DNA from: Deltaproteobacteria bacterium
GTDB taxonomy: Bacteria > Myxococcota > Myxococcia > Myxococcales > 40CM-4-68-19
Assembly: GCA_018266095.1 (NCBI GenBank)
Contig: JAFEBC010000789.1
Span: 1-6,210 of the forward strand
Direction: 5' to 3'
DNA length: 6,210 nucleotides
The first letter of the stretch is position 1, and each line of letters starts with the position of its first letter. The notes beneath the pieces were generated by a model that was not told the DNA's origin, did no database searches, and saw nothing but the letters and a program-made list of their open reading frames with translations. Both the position numbers and the translations under genes were made by a program. This document shows positions 4,478-6,210 of this stretch, piece after piece.

Positions 4478-5671
4478 ATGCGCAGAGTCCGCTTCTACGT
4501 GCTCCTCCTCGCGGGGATGGTCGTGCCGCAAGTGCTCGCGGCGACACACTTTTTGGGCTGGATGGCCACGCACGGCCAGCGCGCGTTGGGCTGGTCTGTG
4601 CCGGGGCTCCTCCTCTCCCTGAACGTGCCGCTCTTCATCGAAGCGGTCCGGCGCAAGCGGCGCTCGCTGTTGCCGCAGGGCGTGACGGGCCTCGTGCTGC
4701 AAGTGTGGACGGCGTGGTGGCTGGGCAGCTTCCTCTATGCGCTGGTGCTGGCGGTGTTCGCGCCCATCGCGGGCCTCGTGGGCCTCGTGCGCGGCGCGCC
4801 GCTGGAGCTTCCGCTCGCGCTCGCGGTGCTGCCGTTCGTCCTGGCCACGTATGGCGCGCTCCTGGGCTCGTCGCTCCTGCGGCGCGAGGTGGTGCAGGTG
4901 CCGGTGCGCGGCCTCGCCCGGACGCTGCGCGGGCTGCGCATCGTGCAGCTCTCGGATCTGCACTCGGGCCGGCACATCTCGCGGCGCAGGCTGCAGCGGA
5001 TCGCGCAGCGCGCGGCGCGGCTCTCGCCCGATGTGGTCGTGGTGACGGGCGACATCGTGCACAACGCGCCGCAGTTCGCGCAGCAGGCGGCGGAGGCGAT
5101 CGCGTCGATCCCGGCGCACCTGGGGCACTTTGCGTGTCTCGGGAATCACGACTTCTGGGCGGGCGCCGATCGCGTGGAGGCCGCGCTGCAGAAGGCGGGC
5201 GTGCAGGTGCTGAGAAACCGCGGCGTGCTGCTCGGGCCCAAGGACGGCGACAAGCTGTGGCTGTGCGGCGTCGATGACGTGTGGTCGGACCGCTTCGATC
5301 TCGAGGCCGCGCTGCGCGGACGTCCCGCGAACGCGCCCGTGGTGCTGCTCTCGCACCAGCCGAACACCTGGCCGCTCGCGCAGAAGGCGGGCATCGAGCT
5401 GCAGCTCTCGGGGCACACGCACGGCGGGCAGGTGGCGCTGTTGTGGCTGCACCGCAGCCTCTCGCTCGCGCGCTTCATCACGCCCTTCGTGGCCGGGCTG
5501 TACCGGGCGGGGCAGAGCTTCCTCTACGTGAACCGCGGCGCGGGCTCGGTGGTGCCGATGGTGCGCTTGGGCGCGCGGCCTGAGGTGACGGAGCTGACGC
5601 TGGTGGACGCGGGCGAGAATGCGGACGCGCCGGATGCGATCGACGATGCCTTGGAAGTCGAGCCCGCTTGA
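4478..5671 (+). CDS. Membrane-anchored calcineurin-like metallophosphoesterase (397 aa)
   Basis: Residues 1-135 hold about four hydrophobic segments (roughly 6-25, 40-57, 72-104 and 111-134). Residues about 150-375 form a metallophosphoesterase domain that binds two metal ions, with all motifs in order: DLH at 160-162, GD at 191-192, GNHD at 222-225, SHQP with H293, and GHTHGGQ at 312-318. The C-terminal pattern (YVNRGAGSVVPMVRLGARPEVTELTL) is typical of the YkuE/YaeI-type group, whose studied members act on phospholipid or lipid-phosphate substrates or remain uncharacterised; the substrate here cannot be read from sequence. An acidic tail (DAGENADAPDAIDDALEVEPA) follows. I chose ATG 4478 because the membrane segment begins at once and the 13 codons back to the in-frame ATG at 4439 include GTT, TCT and CTT, unlike this genome's coding style. 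No Shine-Dalgarno sequence precedes either ATG. The gene is divergent from the pilT-like operon and may be cotranscribed with the next gene, 15 bases downstream. Confidence 0.92.
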   Translation: MRRVRFYVLLLAGMVVPQVLAATHFLGWMATHGQRALGWSVPGLLLSLNVPLFIEAVRRKRRSLLPQGVTGLVLQVWTAWWLGSFLYALVLAVFAPIAGLVGLVRGAPLELPLALAVLPFVLATYGALLGSSLLRREVVQVPVRGLARTLRGLRIVQLSDLHSGRHISRRRLQRIAQRAARLSPDVVVVTGDIVHNAPQFAQQAAEAIASIPAHLGHFACLGNHDFWAGADRVEAALQKAGVQVLRNRGVLLGPKDGDKLWLCGVDDVWSDRFDLEAALRGRPANAPVVLLSHQPNTWPLAQKAGIELQLSGHTHGGQVALLWLHRSLSLARFITPFVAGLYRAGQSFLYVNRGAGSVVPMVRLGARPEVTELTLVDAGENADAPDAIDDALEVEPA

Positions 5672-5680
5672 GCGTACATA
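5651..5680 (+). promoter_or_regulatory. Possible promoter of the ATP-grasp-like gene, leaderless geometry
   Basis: TTGGAA (5651-5656, 4/6 match to -35), an 18-base spacer and TACATA (5675-5680, 3/6 match to -10) end 6 bases before the GTG at 5687. No Shine-Dalgarno sequence is present. The -35 lies inside the last codons of the metallophosphoesterase gene. Individually weak, but the geometry is the same as at the cNMP-domain gene. Confidence 0.35.
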
Positions 5681-5686
5681 GCGAAC

Positions 5687-6210
5687 GTGGACACCCAGCG
5701 ACTGCACTTGTTCGAGCTGACGGAGGCCGCGACCCGCGCGGACGCGTGGATCACGCGGCTGGACCCGGCGCGGCGTGATGCCTTTGGCGTGGCGGCGCAG
5801 AAGGCGGCGTCGGCGCGCGGGCTGATGCGCGGGACCGACGAGATTCCGCTCGTGCTCTCGCCCGTGTCGCTGCCGCGCGAGGAGCTGACGTTCCTGGGCC
5901 GCGCCGCGCACCTGCTCGTGTCGGCGCTGACGAAGGTGGCGCGCGAGGTGATCGAGAAGAAGCCGGAGCGCGTGAAGGTGCTGTTCGAGCACCTGTCGCC
6001 GCTCGAGCACGAGGCGCTGCGGACGCGGTGGCGCGAGGCCGAGGAGCTCTTGGTCGCCCGCGTGGACTGGTTCGTCGACAAGCAAGGCAGGCCGCAGGCG
6101 CTGGAGGTCAATTCGACCATCCCGGCGATGCAGGTCTACTCGGACGCGGCCGTGCTGGGCTTCCTCGATGCGTACTGCGGAGAGGCTGCGGAGTCTCTCG
6201 CGGCCAAGAA
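5687..6210 (+). CDS. Putative circularly permuted ATP-grasp-like protein, N-terminal part, 3' end cut by window edge
   Basis: An open frame runs from GTG 5687 to the window edge (174 codons plus two bases) without a stop and with the strong GC-third-position bias of the neighbouring genes. The N-terminal 120 residues are largely helical and charged, without recognisable motifs, signal peptide or membrane segment. At 124-152 the sequence has ARVDWFVDKQGRPQALEVN followed by STIPAMQVYSD. The R125-x-D127 pair, the dxxG turn, and the E140-V-N142 triplet followed by a proline resemble the ATP-grasp core of circularly permuted ATP-grasp and glutathionylspermidine-synthase-like proteins. These enzymes ligate carboxylates to amines using ATP. 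The remaining nucleotide-binding parts would lie beyond the window, so the assignment is tentative. The start lies 15 bases after the metallophosphoesterase stop and lacks a Shine-Dalgarno sequence. An upstream in-frame start is not needed, since the intergenic gap is short. Confidence 0.8.
   Translation, partial: MDTQRLHLFELTEAATRADAWITRLDPARRDAFGVAAQKAASARGLMRGTDEIPLVLSPVSLPREELTFLGRAAHLLVSALTKVAREVIEKKPERVKVLFEHLSPLEHEALRTRWREAEELLVARVDWFVDKQGRPQALEVNSTIPAMQVYSDAAVLGFLDAYCGEAAESLAAK

Noticed and set aside
4325..6085. Upstream extension of the cNMP-domain frame to a 752-codon protein
   Set aside because: The added part is Arg/His/Gln-rich antisense of the metallophosphoesterase and ATP-grasp-like genes. 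The cNMP domain starts normally at ATG 4324, which has a promoter directly upstream.
1..6210. tRNA or rRNA genes, CRISPR repeats, insertion sequences or prophage signs
   Set aside because: Read for on both strands; no cloverleaf-like conserved elements, no regularly spaced repeats, no transposase or integrase motifs, and composition looks uniform along the window.

Overview
The window looks like chromosomal DNA from a myxobacterium (Myxococcota) or a close relative. The base composition is very GC-rich, third codon positions are almost all G or C, GTG and TTG starts are used, and there is an AgmX/PglI-type TonB-family protein beside a PilT-family pilus ATPase. This assignment is an inference from gene content and composition, not from a marker gene. 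I see no mobile element, CRISPR array, tRNA or rRNA gene, and no non-coding stretch longer than about 155 bases.

Layout. (1) Positions 3-713, plus strand: the 3' part of an aspartate kinase gene (lysC-type). It is followed after 33 bases by a small FHA-domain protein (747-1262, plus). (2) Positions 1255-4324, minus strand: a tightly packed four-gene set, transcribed right to left from a likely promoter at 4331-4359. In order of transcription it holds a stand-alone cyclic-nucleotide-binding-domain protein, a PilT/PilU-family ATPase, a secreted TonB-family (AgmX/PglI C-terminal domain) protein, and ribonuclease Z (rnz). Gene junctions are +3 bases, an 8-base overlap, and +9 bases, so the set is probably one operon with translational coupling. 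The rnz gene ends tail to tail with the FHA gene, overlapping it by 8 bases. (3) Positions 4325-4477: a 153-base divergent intergenic region. (4) Positions 4478-5671, plus: a membrane-anchored calcineurin-like metallophosphoesterase. It is followed after 15 bases by the 5' part of a gene (5687 to the window edge) for a protein resembling the circularly permuted ATP-grasp / glutathionylspermidine-synthase-like group.

How the genes may work together. Aspartate kinase opens the aspartate-family amino-acid and diaminopimelate pathway, and RNase Z matures tRNA 3' ends; both are housekeeping. The more unusual unit is the pairing of a small cNMP-domain protein with a PilT/PilU-like ATPase and a periplasmic TonB-family protein, which suggests an accessory motility or envelope module. 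Several signalling domains here have lost canonical ligand-contacting residues. The cNMP domain lacks the phosphate-binding arginine, the FHA domain lacks the GR arginine, the SxxH serine and the NG asparagine, and both ACT domains of the aspartate kinase are divergent. Two genes (the cNMP protein and the ATP-grasp-like protein) lack a Shine-Dalgarno sequence and instead have a promoter-like -35/-10 pair ending 6 bases before the start codon, the geometry expected of leaderless mRNAs.
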